Assembly (NCBI RefSeq): GCF_014649695.1
Contig: NZ_BMTN01000006.1
Span: 124,001-188,000 of the forward strand
DNA: 64,000 nucleotides
Origin: Streptomyces kurssanovii
GTDB taxonomy: Bacteria > Actinomycetota > Actinomycetes > Streptomycetales > Streptomycetaceae
Direction of reading: 5' to 3'
In this document: in pieces, positions 43,840 to 52,986 of the stretch
Layout of the letters: each line of letters opens with the position of its first letter
Position numbering within the stretch: position 1 is the first letter of the stretch
Position numbers and translations under genes: made by a program
The notes under the pieces: generated by a model
Database searches by the model: none
What the model was told of the DNA's origin: nothing
What the model saw: the letters and a program-made list of their open reading frames with translations, nothing else

Positions 43840-45339
43840 TCACCGCGGGGCCGGCTCCAGGAAGCCCTCCTCGATCAGCAGCCGCAGTGCCTGCGGAGTG
43901 CGGTCGCGCAGCAGGACCGGATCCTCCCCGAGCAGCTGGGCGATGGCGTCGAGGATCTGCCCGGCGCTCAGGCTGCCGTCGCACGCGCCCGCGAAACCGG
44001 CGCCGACCGTGTCCACCTTGGTGGCGCGGCGCATGCCCCGGTTCTGGCGCAGCACCACATGCTCCGGGTCCTCCGCGCCCGGCATACCGACCTGCTCCTG
44101 CATGATCTCTCCGGCCAGAACGAAGTGATCGGCGAGCAGCGCGGCATCGTCACGCGCACGCAGATAGTCCTGCCGGGCGAAGTGCGCGCGCACCGTGTCA
44201 CCGAGCGGCTGCTCGACGGGGTGCGGCCACTCCTCCGTGACGATCGAGGGGCGTTCGGCACCGGACTTCCGCAAGGTGATCCAGCCGAAGCCGACCGACT
44301 TCGTGCCACGGGCCTCGAACTCGTCCAGCCAGGCGTCGTACCGCGCCGCGTACCGGGCCGGGTCGGTGCGGTGGTCCCCGCTGTCGCGCAGCCAGAGCTC
44401 CACGTACTGCGTCACGTCCTGCACCTCGCGCTGCACGATCCACGCGTCGCAGCCGGGCGGCACCCACGAGCGCAGCCGGTCCTGCCAGTCCTCCCCTTCC
44501 ACGTGCTGCCAGTTGGCGAGGAACTGGGCGTGACCGCCGTCGTTGAGCCTGTCCCCCGCCTGCTGAACGAGGGAGCGGCACAGATCGTCCCCGCCCATCC
44601 CGCCGTCCCGGTAGGTGAGCCGGGCACCGGGAGAGATGACGAACGGGGGGTTCGACACGATCAGGTCGTACGTGTCGGAGCCGACCGGCTCGAACAGCGA
44701 GCCCTCGCGCAGGTCGGCCTCCCGCGCACCTGACAGGGCGAGTGTGAGCCGGGTGAAGTGCAGGGCCCGGGGGTTGAGGTCGGTGGCCGTGACCCGCGTC
44801 GCGTGCTGGGCGGCGTGCAGCGCCTGGATGCCGGAACCGGTTCCCAGGTCCAGCGCGGCAGCGACGGGCGTGCGGATCGTGATGCCGGCGAGCGTGGTGG
44901 ACGCACCGCCGACGCCGAGGACCACTCCCTCGCCCTGGCCGCTCGCCCCGCCCGCTCCGCCGACCGCGCATCCGAGGTCGGAGACGATGAACCAGTCCTG
45001 CCCCTCCGGCCCGCCGTACGGACGGACGTCCACGGTGGCCCGTACCTCGTCGCCGTCGCGCGTCACCCAGCCGTCGGCGAGGCACTCCTCGAGAGGGAGC
45101 GCCTTGCGGGCCTGCTCGTGGGAAACGGCGCACTGGAGCAGGAACAGCCGGACGAGCGTCTCCAGGACACCCGCCCCGCGCGTGGCGCGCAGGGCGGGCA
45201 CGGTCTCGCTGCGGGCGAGCGCCGCGTAGGCGGGCGCGCCGAGCAGATCGAGCAGCCCGTCGGCCGTGAAGTCGGCGGAGAGGAACGCGTCACGCAGCCG
45301 GGGCGCGTGGTCGGGCACGGGGAGGCTTGTCGTACTCAC
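43840..45339 (-). CDS. Class I SAM-dependent methyltransferase, HemK/N5-glutamine-like
   Basis: A 499-residue protein starting MSTTSLPVPDHAPRLRDAFL. An N-terminal ~130-residue helical domain precedes the SAM-binding fold: ALDLGTGSGIQALHAAQHATR (motif I), TATDLNPRALHFTRLTL (acidic motif II), and SNPPFVISPGARLTYRDGG (NPPY/F-type catalytic motif of amino- or amide-N methyltransferases). A C-terminal ~150-residue domain follows. It is a conserved actinobacterial protein of unassigned target, possibly a ribosomal protein or rRNA. Confidence 0.85.
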   Translation of the reverse strand: MSTTSLPVPDHAPRLRDAFLSADFTADGLLDLLGAPAYAALARSETVPALRATRGAGVLETLVRLFLLQCAVSHEQARKALPLEECLADGWVTRDGDEVRATVDVRPYGGPEGQDWFIVSDLGCAVGGAGGASGQGEGVVLGVGGASTTLAGITIRTPVAAALDLGTGSGIQALHAAQHATRVTATDLNPRALHFTRLTLALSGAREADLREGSLFEPVGSDTYDLIVSNPPFVISPGARLTYRDGGMGGDDLCRSLVQQAGDRLNDGGHAQFLANWQHVEGEDWQDRLRSWVPPGCDAWIVQREVQDVTQYVELWLRDSGDHRTDPARYAARYDAWLDEFEARGTKSVGFGWITLRKSGAERPSIVTEEWPHPVEQPLGDTVRAHFARQDYLRARDDAALLADHFVLAGEIMQEQVGMPGAEDPEHVVLRQNRGMRRATKVDTVGAGFAGACDGSLSAGQILDAIAQLLGEDPVLLRDRTPQALRLLIEEGFLEPAPR

Positions 45340-45510
45340 CAGCCCATTGTGGCCGCCGCGACGGACGCCCGCCGCGCGGCCCGGCCTCCCACCGGACCGA
45401 TGTCCTCCATCGGACGGCCGGCTCCCGTCGGCGATACGGCCGGGGCCACGGCGGCATGCTTGCCGCCCCGCCGGGCGGGCAAGCGCGTTGAATCACGGAG
45501 CCGGGACGGC

Positions 45511-46098
45511 CTACGCCTTCCCCGACGACGCCGAGGCGCCGCCCGCGGGGCTCGACGTGTCGGCCCGCTGGCAGCCGGGCTGCTTCGCCATGGCCTTGCC
45601 CAGTTCCCCGGACTGCAGCTTCGCCAGCGCCGCTTGGTCCATGCGCTCGATCTTCTTCAGCCCCTCCGCGACGGTCTGCAGGCCGTCCGCGAACTTCTGC
45701 TGGTTCTTCGGGTCGAGTTCGTCGACCTTCTTCTTGAGGTCCAGGTAGGCGGCGGCGGTGGCGTCGAGCTCCTTCACCGCGTCCTGCTGGAGCTTCTCGC
45801 CGTTCTCGACCGGGGGAACGCCGGCGTCCTTGACCGCCTTGGCGAGCGCCTTGTCCGCGGCCGCGATGTCCGCGAACGCCTTGGAGTCGGCAGCCTGGAT
45901 GTCTGCGGGCTTACCGTCCGCAGCCGTCGAGATGATGGCCTGCTGTGCGTCGGCCCTCTTCTTGATCTGCGGCTGCGCCTGGTCGCAGACGTCCTTCGCC
46001 CAGGCGTTCACCTTTTCCTCGCTGTCGTCGCCGCAGCCCGACAGCGCCAGTACCAGTACCGCGCCGCCGGACAGGGCGGCCGCAAGCTTCTTGTTCAC
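45511..46098 (-). CDS. Secreted small lipoprotein
   Basis: A 195-residue protein from GTG 46098 (VNKKLAAALSGGAVLVLALS) with lipobox LALSGC, so the mature N-terminus is a lipidated cysteine. The open frame extends 300 nt upstream, but that part lies before the RBS (GGAAGGG) and promoter. The mature part is mostly helical (KVNAWAKDVCDQAQPQIKKR, AYLDLKKKVDELDPKNQQKF) with two further cysteines (DVC and PGC). It is a common Streptomyces small secreted lipoprotein; function unknown. Confidence 0.82.
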   Translation of the reverse strand: MNKKLAAALSGGAVLVLALSGCGDDSEEKVNAWAKDVCDQAQPQIKKRADAQQAIISTAADGKPADIQAADSKAFADIAAADKALAKAVKDAGVPPVENGEKLQQDAVKELDATAAAYLDLKKKVDELDPKNQQKFADGLQTVAEGLKKIERMDQAALAKLQSGELGKAMAKQPGCQRADTSSPAGGASASSGKA

Positions 46099-46176
46099 CG
46101 GATTGGTCCCTTCCAAGGCCTCTCGGCCCCGGAACATACACGCCAACTGGGCGACAACCGCGTGTCGTGCGCCCGT

Positions 46177-46205
46177 ATAATACCTATTGAAGCCATTTGC
46201 ACCAA
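46177..46205 (-). promoter_or_regulatory. Probable vegetative (HrdB-type) promoter of the lipoprotein gene
   Basis: On the minus strand, TTGGTG (46205-46200) and TATTAT (46182-46177) are spaced by 17 bp, close to the TTGaca/TAnnnT consensus. It stands out as an AT-rich island. The transcript start would be about 70-75 nt before the GTG. Confidence 0.55.
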
Positions 46206-46297
46206 GAGAGACAAGGCTCACCCTGAGCGGTGATTCCACGGACGGACGGGCGGGCGGCACGTCAAGCCGTGCCGCCCGCCCGTCCGCTGAATCTGTG

Positions 46298-48706
46298 TCA
46301 GGAGACCACCGCCGGATCGGTCGGCTTCGCACTGCGCTCGGCAGTGCCGCCGGACTCGTCTCCGACGGCGATGCCCCGCCGCTTCGAGATGTACACGGCA
46401 CCGACGATGATCAGAATCGCCAGGACCGCGACCACCGCACGCACTCCCGCGCTGGCGTCGTCCCCGTAGCTGAACTGGATCACCGCGGGCGCGATGAGCA
46501 ACGCGACCAGGTTCATGACCTTCAGCAGCGGGTTGATCGCCGGACCGGCGGTGTCCTTGAACGGGTCGCCGACCGTGTCACCGATGACGGTCGCGGCGTG
46601 CGCCTCGCTGCCCTTTCCGCCGTGGTGACCGTCCTCGACGAGCTTCTTGGCGTTGTCCCACGCGCCACCGGAGTTGGCGAGGAAGACGGCCATCAGGGTG
46701 CCCGTGCCGATCGCGCCCGCGAGGAACGAGCCGAGGGCGCCGACGCCGAGCGAGAAGCCCACCGCGATCGGTGTCAGCACGGCGAGCAGGCCGGGTGTCG
46801 TCAGTTCACGCAGCGCGTCCTTGGTGCAGATGTCGACGACGCGCCCGTACTCCGGCTTCTCCGTGTAGTCCATGATCCCGGGGTGCTCGCGGAACTGCCG
46901 CCGCACCTCGTAGACCACGGCGCCCGCGGAACGGGACACCGCGTTGATGGCCAGCCCGGAGAAGAGGAAGACGACCGCGGCGCCGAGGACCAGCCCCACC
47001 AGGTTGTTGGGCTGCGAGATGTCCATCACCAGGTTCATCGGTGCGCCGTCGCCCAGCTTCTCGCCGACGTCCGAGGCCGCCGTCGCGATGGCGTCGCGGT
47101 ACGAGCCGAAGAGCGCCGAGGCCGCGAGCACGGCTGTGGCGATCGCGATGCCCTTGGTGATGGCCTTGGTGGTGTTGCCCACGGCGTCCAGGTCGGTCAG
47201 GACCTGGGCGCCCGCGCCGGTGACGTCACCGGACATCTCGGCGATGCCCTGGGCGTTGTCCGAGACCGGGCCGAAGGTGTCCATGGCCACGATCACGCCG
47301 ACGGTGGTGAGCAGACCCGTGCCGGCCAGCGCCACCGCGAACAGCGCCAGCATGATCGACGTGCCGCCGAGCAGGAAGGCACCGTAGACGCCGAGACCGA
47401 TCAACAGGGCGGTGTAGACGGCGGATTCCAGACCGATGGCCATGCCGGCCAGGACGACGGTCGCCGGGCCGGTGAGCGACGACTTGCCGATGTCGCGCAC
47501 AGGGCGCCGGTTGGTCTCCGTGAAGTAGCCGGTCAGCTGCTGGATCAGCGCCGCAAGGACGATGCCGATCGCGACGGCGACGAGCGCCAGGACCCGCGGG
47601 TCCCCGTCGTGCGCCTGGACCGCCGCGTCGCCGACCCCGTCCAACTCGGCGTACGAGCCGGGCAGATAGACGTAGGCCGCCACGGCCACGAGGACGAGCG
47701 AGATCAGCGCGGAGATGAAGAAACCGCGGTTGATCGCCGTCATCCCGCTGCGGTCGGCGCGCCGCGGGGCGACCGCGAAGATACCGATCATCGCGGTGAC
47801 CACGCCGATCGCCGGGACGATGAGCGGGAAGGCGAGCCCGGCGTCGCCGAACGCGGCCATACCGAGGATGAGGGCCGCGACGAGCGTGACGGCGTACGAC
47901 TCGAAGAGGTCGGCCGCCATGCCCGCGCAGTCGCCGACGTTGTCGCCCACGTTGTCGGCGATCGTGGCCGCGTTGCGCGGGTCGTCCTCGGGGATGCCCT
48001 GTTCGACCTTGCCGACGAGGTCGGCGCCGACATCGGCCGCCTTGGTGAAGATGCCGCCGCCGACACGCATGAACATCGCGATCAGCGCCGCGCCGAGGCC
48101 GAAGCCCTCGAGCACCTTCGGCGCGTCCGCCGCGTAGACGAGCACGACGCAGGAAGCACCCAGCAGGCCGAGGCCCACCGTGAACATGCCGACCACGCCG
48201 CCCGTACGAAAAGCGATCTTCATGGCCTTGTGCGAGACGGCCGTGAGATCTTTTTCCGGCTCACCTTCCGCCGGCGTGGCTTCGCGCGCGGCAGCGGCGA
48301 CGCGCACATTGGCCCGCACGGCAAGACGCATGCCGATGTATCCGGTGGCCGCCGAGAAAAGCGCACCCACCAGGAAGAACACCGAGCGACCGGCGCGCTG
48401 CGCCCAGTCGTCGGCCGGGAGAAGCATCAGCAGGAAGAACACCACGACGGCGAAGACGCCGAGAGTGCGCAGCTGCCGTGCCAGATATGCATTCGCGCCT
48501 TCCTGTACCGCGGCCGCGATCTTCTTCATGGAATCGGTGCCCTCGCCCGCGGCCAGCACCTGGCGTACCAGGAGCTGGGCGACCACAAGCGCTGCCAGGG
48601 CGACGACCGCGATCACAATAACGATCAGTCGGTTGTCATCCGTGAGTACCGCGGCTGCGAGAGAAGTGGGGTGATCGGTCAGGTGTGGGTTGAAGAGCCC
48701 CGCCAT
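46298..48706 (-). CDS. hppA: K+-independent proton-translocating membrane pyrophosphatase
   Basis: An 802-residue, ~16-TM protein starting MAGLFNPHLTDHPTSLAAAV; AAGGAGG precedes the ATG. The pyrophosphate-binding signature FTKAADVGADLVGKVE is present, with the acidic DNVGDNVGDCAGMAADLFES motif, and NSGGAWDNAKKLVEDGHHGG in the C-terminal half. Lys in GNTTKAITKG marks the K+-insensitive subfamily. It hydrolyses PPi to pump protons. It lies next to the anti-sigma/bldG pair, as in S. coelicolor. Confidence 0.96.
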   Translation of the reverse strand: MAGLFNPHLTDHPTSLAAAVLTDDNRLIVIVIAVVALAALVVAQLLVRQVLAAGEGTDSMKKIAAAVQEGANAYLARQLRTLGVFAVVVFFLLMLLPADDWAQRAGRSVFFLVGALFSAATGYIGMRLAVRANVRVAAAAREATPAEGEPEKDLTAVSHKAMKIAFRTGGVVGMFTVGLGLLGASCVVLVYAADAPKVLEGFGLGAALIAMFMRVGGGIFTKAADVGADLVGKVEQGIPEDDPRNAATIADNVGDNVGDCAGMAADLFESYAVTLVAALILGMAAFGDAGLAFPLIVPAIGVVTAMIGIFAVAPRRADRSGMTAINRGFFISALISLVLVAVAAYVYLPGSYAELDGVGDAAVQAHDGDPRVLALVAVAIGIVLAALIQQLTGYFTETNRRPVRDIGKSSLTGPATVVLAGMAIGLESAVYTALLIGLGVYGAFLLGGTSIMLALFAVALAGTGLLTTVGVIVAMDTFGPVSDNAQGIAEMSGDVTGAGAQVLTDLDAVGNTTKAITKGIAIATAVLAASALFGSYRDAIATAASDVGEKLGDGAPMNLVMDISQPNNLVGLVLGAAVVFLFSGLAINAVSRSAGAVVYEVRRQFREHPGIMDYTEKPEYGRVVDICTKDALRELTTPGLLAVLTPIAVGFSLGVGALGSFLAGAIGTGTLMAVFLANSGGAWDNAKKLVEDGHHGGKGSEAHAATVIGDTVGDPFKDTAGPAINPLLKVMNLVALLIAPAVIQFSYGDDASAGVRAVVAVLAILIIVGAVYISKRRGIAVGDESGGTAERSAKPTDPAVVS

Positions 48707-49214
48707 TCGTCCTCCTTGACGTCAGAGCTCAAGATGTGGACGGATTGTAGGGAGCGGAACCTGATCAAAACAGGGCGCCGTAAATGTAATTGACCTTGAC
48801 TTGCTACTCAGCAAATGATCGGGCCCGAAAATGATCCCCGAAAGCGGTAACGGGGCAAAAGCATTGACGCTCGAACGATGATCTAGAAAATGCGAAAGAG
48901 GCCCTGCTCAGCAGGGCCTCTTTACGTCGGAACGATCCAGAATGATCAGCGGACAATGGGACCGGCTTGCCGGACGACGTGGATCTGCCCCTCCGACACA
49001 CCGGCCCCAGGACTGTCCGGTCCTGCACGGTCGGATCGAGGCGCGACGGCTCAGGAAACGACGATCGGGGGCCGCGACGGCTCTGGGACCGCCGGGCCAC
49101 GCACCGACGGCTCCGACGCCCGCTCTGACCGACGGGCCCCTGCCGGGGGCTCTAGGACCGCCGGCCCTCTGCCAGGGGCTGCCTACGGCTCCAGGCGACT
49201 CGGAGGGTGACGAC
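48707..49214. promoter_or_regulatory. Intergenic region: hppA upstream region and end of the bldG operon
   Basis: 508 nt without a supportable gene. The part next to 48706 holds the hppA RBS and an AT-richer promoter zone around 48740-48850. A terminator hairpin lies at 48895-48923. The rest (48960-49200) is a run of loosely repeated GACGGCTC/GGGACCGCC words with no coding signal. Confidence 0.55.
48895..48923. terminator. Terminator hairpin between the anti-sigma gene and hppA
   Basis: The 14-base arms AAAGAGGCCCTGCT and AGCAGGGCCTCTTT flank one central base, so the real loop is about 7 nt. The minus-strand end is TTT. It would end transcripts from the bldG/anti-sigma operon before the hppA promoter. 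Confidence 0.8.
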
Positions 49215-49658
49215 TCAGGACGTGACGGCGAACGACGTCGCCGGCCAGCTCATACGGATGACACCGCCGTCCTCGCTGGAGGAGACCTCCATGTCGTCGA
49301 CGAGGCCGCTGATGACGGCGAGACCCATCTCGTCCTCGCCCTCGGCGTCGACGTCCTCGGTGCCCTCGCCGCGTCCACCGGACACGGCTGTGGAGCCGGC
49401 GCCCGCGCTCGGGACCTCGTCACCGACCTCGATGGAGAAGATCTTCTCCTCGTCGGCGAGGATCACCCGTACGGGCGCGGTGATGCCATGGCTGCGGTGC
49501 AGCCCGACAGCACGGCTGCAGGCCTCTCCGACGGCGAGACGGACCTCGTCCAGCACCGCCTCCTCGACCCCGGCACGACGAGCCACGGCAGCGGCGACCA
49601 GTCTCGCCGTCCTGACATGTTCGGGCTGGGCGCTGAAGCGGAGCTCAACGGTGGCCAT
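49215..49658 (-). CDS. Anti-sigma factor, HATPase/RsbW-like, partner of BldG
   Basis: A 147-residue protein starting MATVELRFSAQPEHVRTARL. The serine-kinase-type GHKL fold shows the N box DEVRLAVGEACSRAVGLH and G box DEMGLAVISGLVDDME. An acidic insert (GGRGEGTEDVDAEGEDE) precedes the G box. In S. coelicolor the equivalent gene (SCO3548) lies immediately downstream of bldG, is co-transcribed, and encodes a protein that binds BldG. It should sequester one or more sigma factors and/or phosphorylate the antagonist. Confidence 0.92.
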   Translation of the reverse strand: MATVELRFSAQPEHVRTARLVAAAVARRAGVEEAVLDEVRLAVGEACSRAVGLHRSHGITAPVRVILADEEKIFSIEVGDEVPSAGAGSTAVSGGRGEGTEDVDAEGEDEMGLAVISGLVDDMEVSSSEDGGVIRMSWPATSFAVTS

Positions 49659-49769
49659 GCAGTCCCCCTCGGACGTACGGGCGTGCCTCTCGACGTACGG
49701 GCGTGCTTCTCAGAGGCCCGGGCTGGATGCCCGGGGCCCCTCTTGCTTCCGGCAGTCTCCGGCCGACCG

Positions 49770-50123
49770 TCAGTCGGTGGCCGCGACAGCTTCGTCGACC
49801 GTGGTGTGAATGGGGAACACCTTGGTCAGACCCGTGATCCGGAAGATCTTGAGAATGCGCTCCTGGTTGCAGACCAGGCGCAGGGAGCCCTCGTGCGCAC
49901 GCACACGCTTGAGCCCGCCCACGAGCACGCCGAGGCCGGTGGAGTCGAGGAAGTCCACGCCCTCCATGTCGACAACCAGGTGGTAGCTGCCGTCGTTCAC
50001 CAACTCGACCAACTGCTCACGCAGCTTGGGCGCGGTATACACATCAATCTCGCCACCGACCTCGACGACCGTACGGTCGCCACCAGGTCCGGACACATTG
50101 CGAGTCGACAGGGACAGGTCCAC
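49770..50123 (-). CDS. bldG: Anti-sigma factor antagonist BldG (STAS domain)
   Basis: A 117-residue STAS protein starting [20 protein letters not shown]. The phosphorylatable serine is in [16 protein letters not shown] (Ser61 here; Ser57 in the published S. coelicolor numbering). The flanking sequence [19 protein letters not shown] is characteristic. BldG is required for aerial mycelium and antibiotic production and acts by binding anti-sigma factors. The adjacent anti-sigma gene and the hppA and helicase neighbours confirm the identity. Confidence 0.96.
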   Translation of the reverse strand: MDLSLSTRNVSGPGGDRTVVEVGGEIDVYTAPKLREQLVELVNDGSYHLVVDMEGVDFLDSTGLGVLVGGLKRVRAHEGSLRLVCNQERILKIFRITGLTKVFPIHTTVDEAVAATD

Positions 50124-50201
50124 GGATCCTCCAGCACCTTGCTATCGAGCGGCCGCCCTTCAAGTCTCCCCGACGGAGCCGGAGGACGGTCGCCAGCCGC
50201 G

Positions 50202-52685
50202 ATGGCATTCAATCACTTACCAGCAGCCATGCACGACGCCTTGGGACCATTGTCCGTCAGGCCAGTGACACACTCGGTGCCGATGGCCATGAATCACCGT
50301 CCCAGTCGACCGCCCGGGAGCGTGGAAAACCGCCCCTCCCCCAGCACGGTCCTCGACCGGCTCACCGCTGGTGCGAGCCGGGCTGCGCGCATCACTCATA
50401 CGGAGCACCTGCCCCCTCGACGGGGCAGGCATGCCGTCTGGCCGGACCGCATCCGGGCAGAAGTGATCAGCGCCGTCCAGCGTGCCGGGATCGAGCACCC
50501 CTGGGCCCACCAGGCGACCGCCGCCGAGCACGCTCTGGACGGCGAATCCGTGGTCATCGCGACCGGCACGGCGTCCGGCAAGTCACTCGCCTATCTGGCC
50601 CCCGTGCTCAGCACGCTGCTCGACGGCGCGGAGGCCCCCAACGGCCGGGGCACCACCGCCCTCTACCTGGCGCCCACCAAGGCCCTCGCAGCCGACCAGC
50701 GCCGCGCGGTGAAGGAGCTGGCGGCCCCGCTCGGCAACCGGATCCGGCCCGCCGTCTACGACGGCGACACGCCGGTCGAGGAACGCGAATGGGTGCGTCA
50801 GTACGCCAATTACGTCCTCACCAACCCGGACATGCTGCACCGCGGGATACTTCCCGCCCACCCACGCTGGTCCTCCTTCCTGCGCTCACTGCGGTACGTC
50901 GTGATCGACGAGTGCCACACCTACCGCGGCGTCTTCGGCTCCCATGTGGCCCAGGTGCTGCGGCGCCTTCGCCGGCTGTGCGCGCGCTACGGTGCGAATC
51001 CGGTCTTCCTGCTCGCCTCCGCCACCTCGGCGGAACCGGCCGTCGCCGCGGGCCGGCTCACCGGCCTCCCCGTACACGAGGTCGCGGACGACGCCTCCCC
51101 CCGCGGAGAGCTGGTCTTCGCGCTGTGGGAGCCGCCACTGACGGAGCTCCACGGCGAGAAGGGCGCACCGGTCCGCCGCACCGCGACCGCGGAGACCGCC
51201 GACCTCCTGACCGACCTGACGGTGCAGGGCGTCCGCAGTGTGGCCTTCGTCCGCTCCCGCCGCGGCGCCGAGCTGATCTCGGTGATCGCCAAGGAGCGCC
51301 TCGCCGAGGTGGACCGCTCCCTGCCCGGGCGTGTCGCCGCCTACCGGGGCGGCTATCTCCCGGAGGAGCGCCGGGCACTGGAGCGTGCTCTGCACTCCGG
51401 CCAACTCCTCGGTCTGGCGGCCACCACCGCCCTCGAGCTCGGCGTGGACGTCGCCGGCCTGGACGCTGTCGTGATCGCCGGATACCCGGGCACACGGGCC
51501 TCCCTGTGGCAGCAGGCGGGCAGGGCGGGCCGTTCGGGCCAGGGCGCCCTCGCCGTGCTCGTGGCCCGTGACGACCCGCTGGACACGTATCTCGTCCACC
51601 ATCCCGAGGCGCTGTTCGACCGTCCGGTGGAATCCACCGTCCTCGACCCGGACAATCCCTACGTGCTGGCCCCGCATCTGTGCGCGGCGGCCGCCGAGCT
51701 TCCGCTCACGGAGACCGACCTGGAGCTCTTCGGCCCGGGCGCGGCGGAACTCATGCCCCAGCTGGAGGCCGCGAGGCTGCTGCGGCGGCGGGCATCCGGC
51801 TGGCACTGGACCCGTCGCGAGCGGGCCGCCGACCTGACCGACATCCGGGGCGGCGGCGGGCGCCCCGTCCAGATCGTGGAGTCCGCCACGGGCCGGCTGC
51901 TCGGCACGGTCGACGAGGGGGCCGCCCACACAGCGGTCCACGACGGCGCCGTCCACCTGCACCAGGGCCGTACGTTCCTGGTCGACAAGCTCGACCTGGA
52001 GGACTCAGTCGCTCTCGTCACGGAGGCCGGCCCGCCCTACTCGACTACCGCCCGCGACACCACCTCCATCTCCGTACTCGAAACGGACGTCGAGGTCCCG
52101 TGGGGAGACGGACGTCTGAGCTACGGCTCCGTCGAAGTCACCAACCAGGTCGTCTCCTTCCTGCGGCGCAGACTCATCACCGGCGAAGTCCTCGGCGAGT
52201 CCAAGCTCGACCTGCCTCCCCGGACCCTTCGCACCCGTGCCGTGTGGTGGACGGTCACCGAGGACCAGCTGGACGCCGCCCGGATCAACCCGGAGCAGCT
52301 GGGCGGGGCCCTGCACGCCGCCGAGCACGCCTCCATCGGGATGCTGCCCCTGTTCGCCACCTGCGACCGCTGGGACATCGGAGGCGTCTCCGTGCCGCTC
52401 CATCCCGACACGCTGCTGCCGACCGTCTTCGTGTACGACGGGCACCCGGGCGGGGCGGGCTTCGCCGAGCGGGCCTTCCACACGGCCCGCGAGTGGCTCA
52501 CGGCCACCCGGGAGGCGATCGCCTCGTGCGAATGCGAGGCGGGCTGCCCGTCGTGCATCCAGTCGCCCAAGTGCGGCAACGGCAACGATCCGCTGCACAA
52601 GCGGGGCGCGGTCCGGCTGCTCACGGAGCTGCTCCGGACTGCGCCGGCGCCACAGGAGTCACCGGCGGCCCCGCCCGCGCCCTGA
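50202..52685 (+). CDS. MrfA/YprA-type DEXH-box helicase
   Basis: An 827-residue protein taken from ATG 50202 (MAFNHLPAAMHDALG); later in-frame Met codons are possible, since the N-terminus is poorly defined. The Q-like region AHQATAAEHALDGESVVI is followed by motif I ATGTASGKSLAYLAP, motif II VIDECHTYRG, motif III LLASATSAEP and motif VI QQAGRAGRSGQG. The C-terminal DUF1998 region has a four-Cys cluster (CECEAGCPSCIQSPKCGNGN), typical of MrfA, which in Bacillus works in mitomycin DNA-adduct repair. It is divergent from bldG. Confidence 0.92.
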   Translation: MAFNHLPAAMHDALGPLSVRPVTHSVPMAMNHRPSRPPGSVENRPSPSTVLDRLTAGASRAARITHTEHLPPRRGRHAVWPDRIRAEVISAVQRAGIEHPWAHQATAAEHALDGESVVIATGTASGKSLAYLAPVLSTLLDGAEAPNGRGTTALYLAPTKALAADQRRAVKELAAPLGNRIRPAVYDGDTPVEEREWVRQYANYVLTNPDMLHRGILPAHPRWSSFLRSLRYVVIDECHTYRGVFGSHVAQVLRRLRRLCARYGANPVFLLASATSAEPAVAAGRLTGLPVHEVADDASPRGELVFALWEPPLTELHGEKGAPVRRTATAETADLLTDLTVQGVRSVAFVRSRRGAELISVIAKERLAEVDRSLPGRVAAYRGGYLPEERRALERALHSGQLLGLAATTALELGVDVAGLDAVVIAGYPGTRASLWQQAGRAGRSGQGALAVLVARDDPLDTYLVHHPEALFDRPVESTVLDPDNPYVLAPHLCAAAAELPLTETDLELFGPGAAELMPQLEAARLLRRRASGWHWTRRERAADLTDIRGGGGRPVQIVESATGRLLGTVDEGAAHTAVHDGAVHLHQGRTFLVDKLDLEDSVALVTEAGPPYSTTARDTTSISVLETDVEVPWGDGRLSYGSVEVTNQVVSFLRRRLITGEVLGESKLDLPPRTLRTRAVWWTVTEDQLDAARINPEQLGGALHAAEHASIGMLPLFATCDRWDIGGVSVPLHPDTLLPTVFVYDGHPGGAGFAERAFHTAREWLTATREAIASCECEAGCPSCIQSPKCGNGNDPLHKRGAVRLLTELLRTAPAPQESPAAPPAP

Positions 52686-52986
52686 CCGCCGGGGCGTACG
52701 GGCCGAAGCGGGCGATCGCCGTCACGTCCGCGATCTCGCCCGTCACGGAGCACCGGACGAGCTGCGCTCCCTGCGCGTCGGCCACCCGGCCCGCCGACGC
52801 ACAAGCCTCGGCCGTGCCCCGGAGCGCGTTGTCGGCGGCGGCGAGGGCCGCGAGGTCGGCCGCGGCTCCCGCCCGGTGGCGGGCGACCACGGCCTGGCCC
52901 ATCGCCAGGATGATCGCGAACACCGCACACAGCACAGTCGTCGCCATCGCCGCCCACACGGTCGCCGAGCCACGGTCCTCGCTCAC
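52621..52986 (-). CDS. Rv3654c/TadG-like Flp-pilus-associated membrane protein
   Basis: A 121-residue protein from GTG 52986 (VSEDRGSATVWAAMATTVLC). The N-terminus has the TadE/G-type DRGSATVW motif and one transmembrane helix, then VARHRAGAAADLAALAAADN, the signature of the Rv3654c family. The same frame stays open upstream into the TadE-like gene. Its 3' end overlaps the helicase 3' end by 65 nt (convergent). Confidence 0.75.
   Translation of the reverse strand: MSEDRGSATVWAAMATTVLCAVFAIILAMGQAVVARHRAGAAADLAALAAADNALRGTAEACASAGRVADAQGAQLVRCSVTGEIADVTAIARFGPYAPAVRARAGPPVTPVAPAQSGAAP

Noticed and set aside
45511-46401. A 296-codon version of the lipoprotein gene
   Set aside because: The extra N-terminus lies upstream of the promoter and would bury the signal peptide and lipobox.
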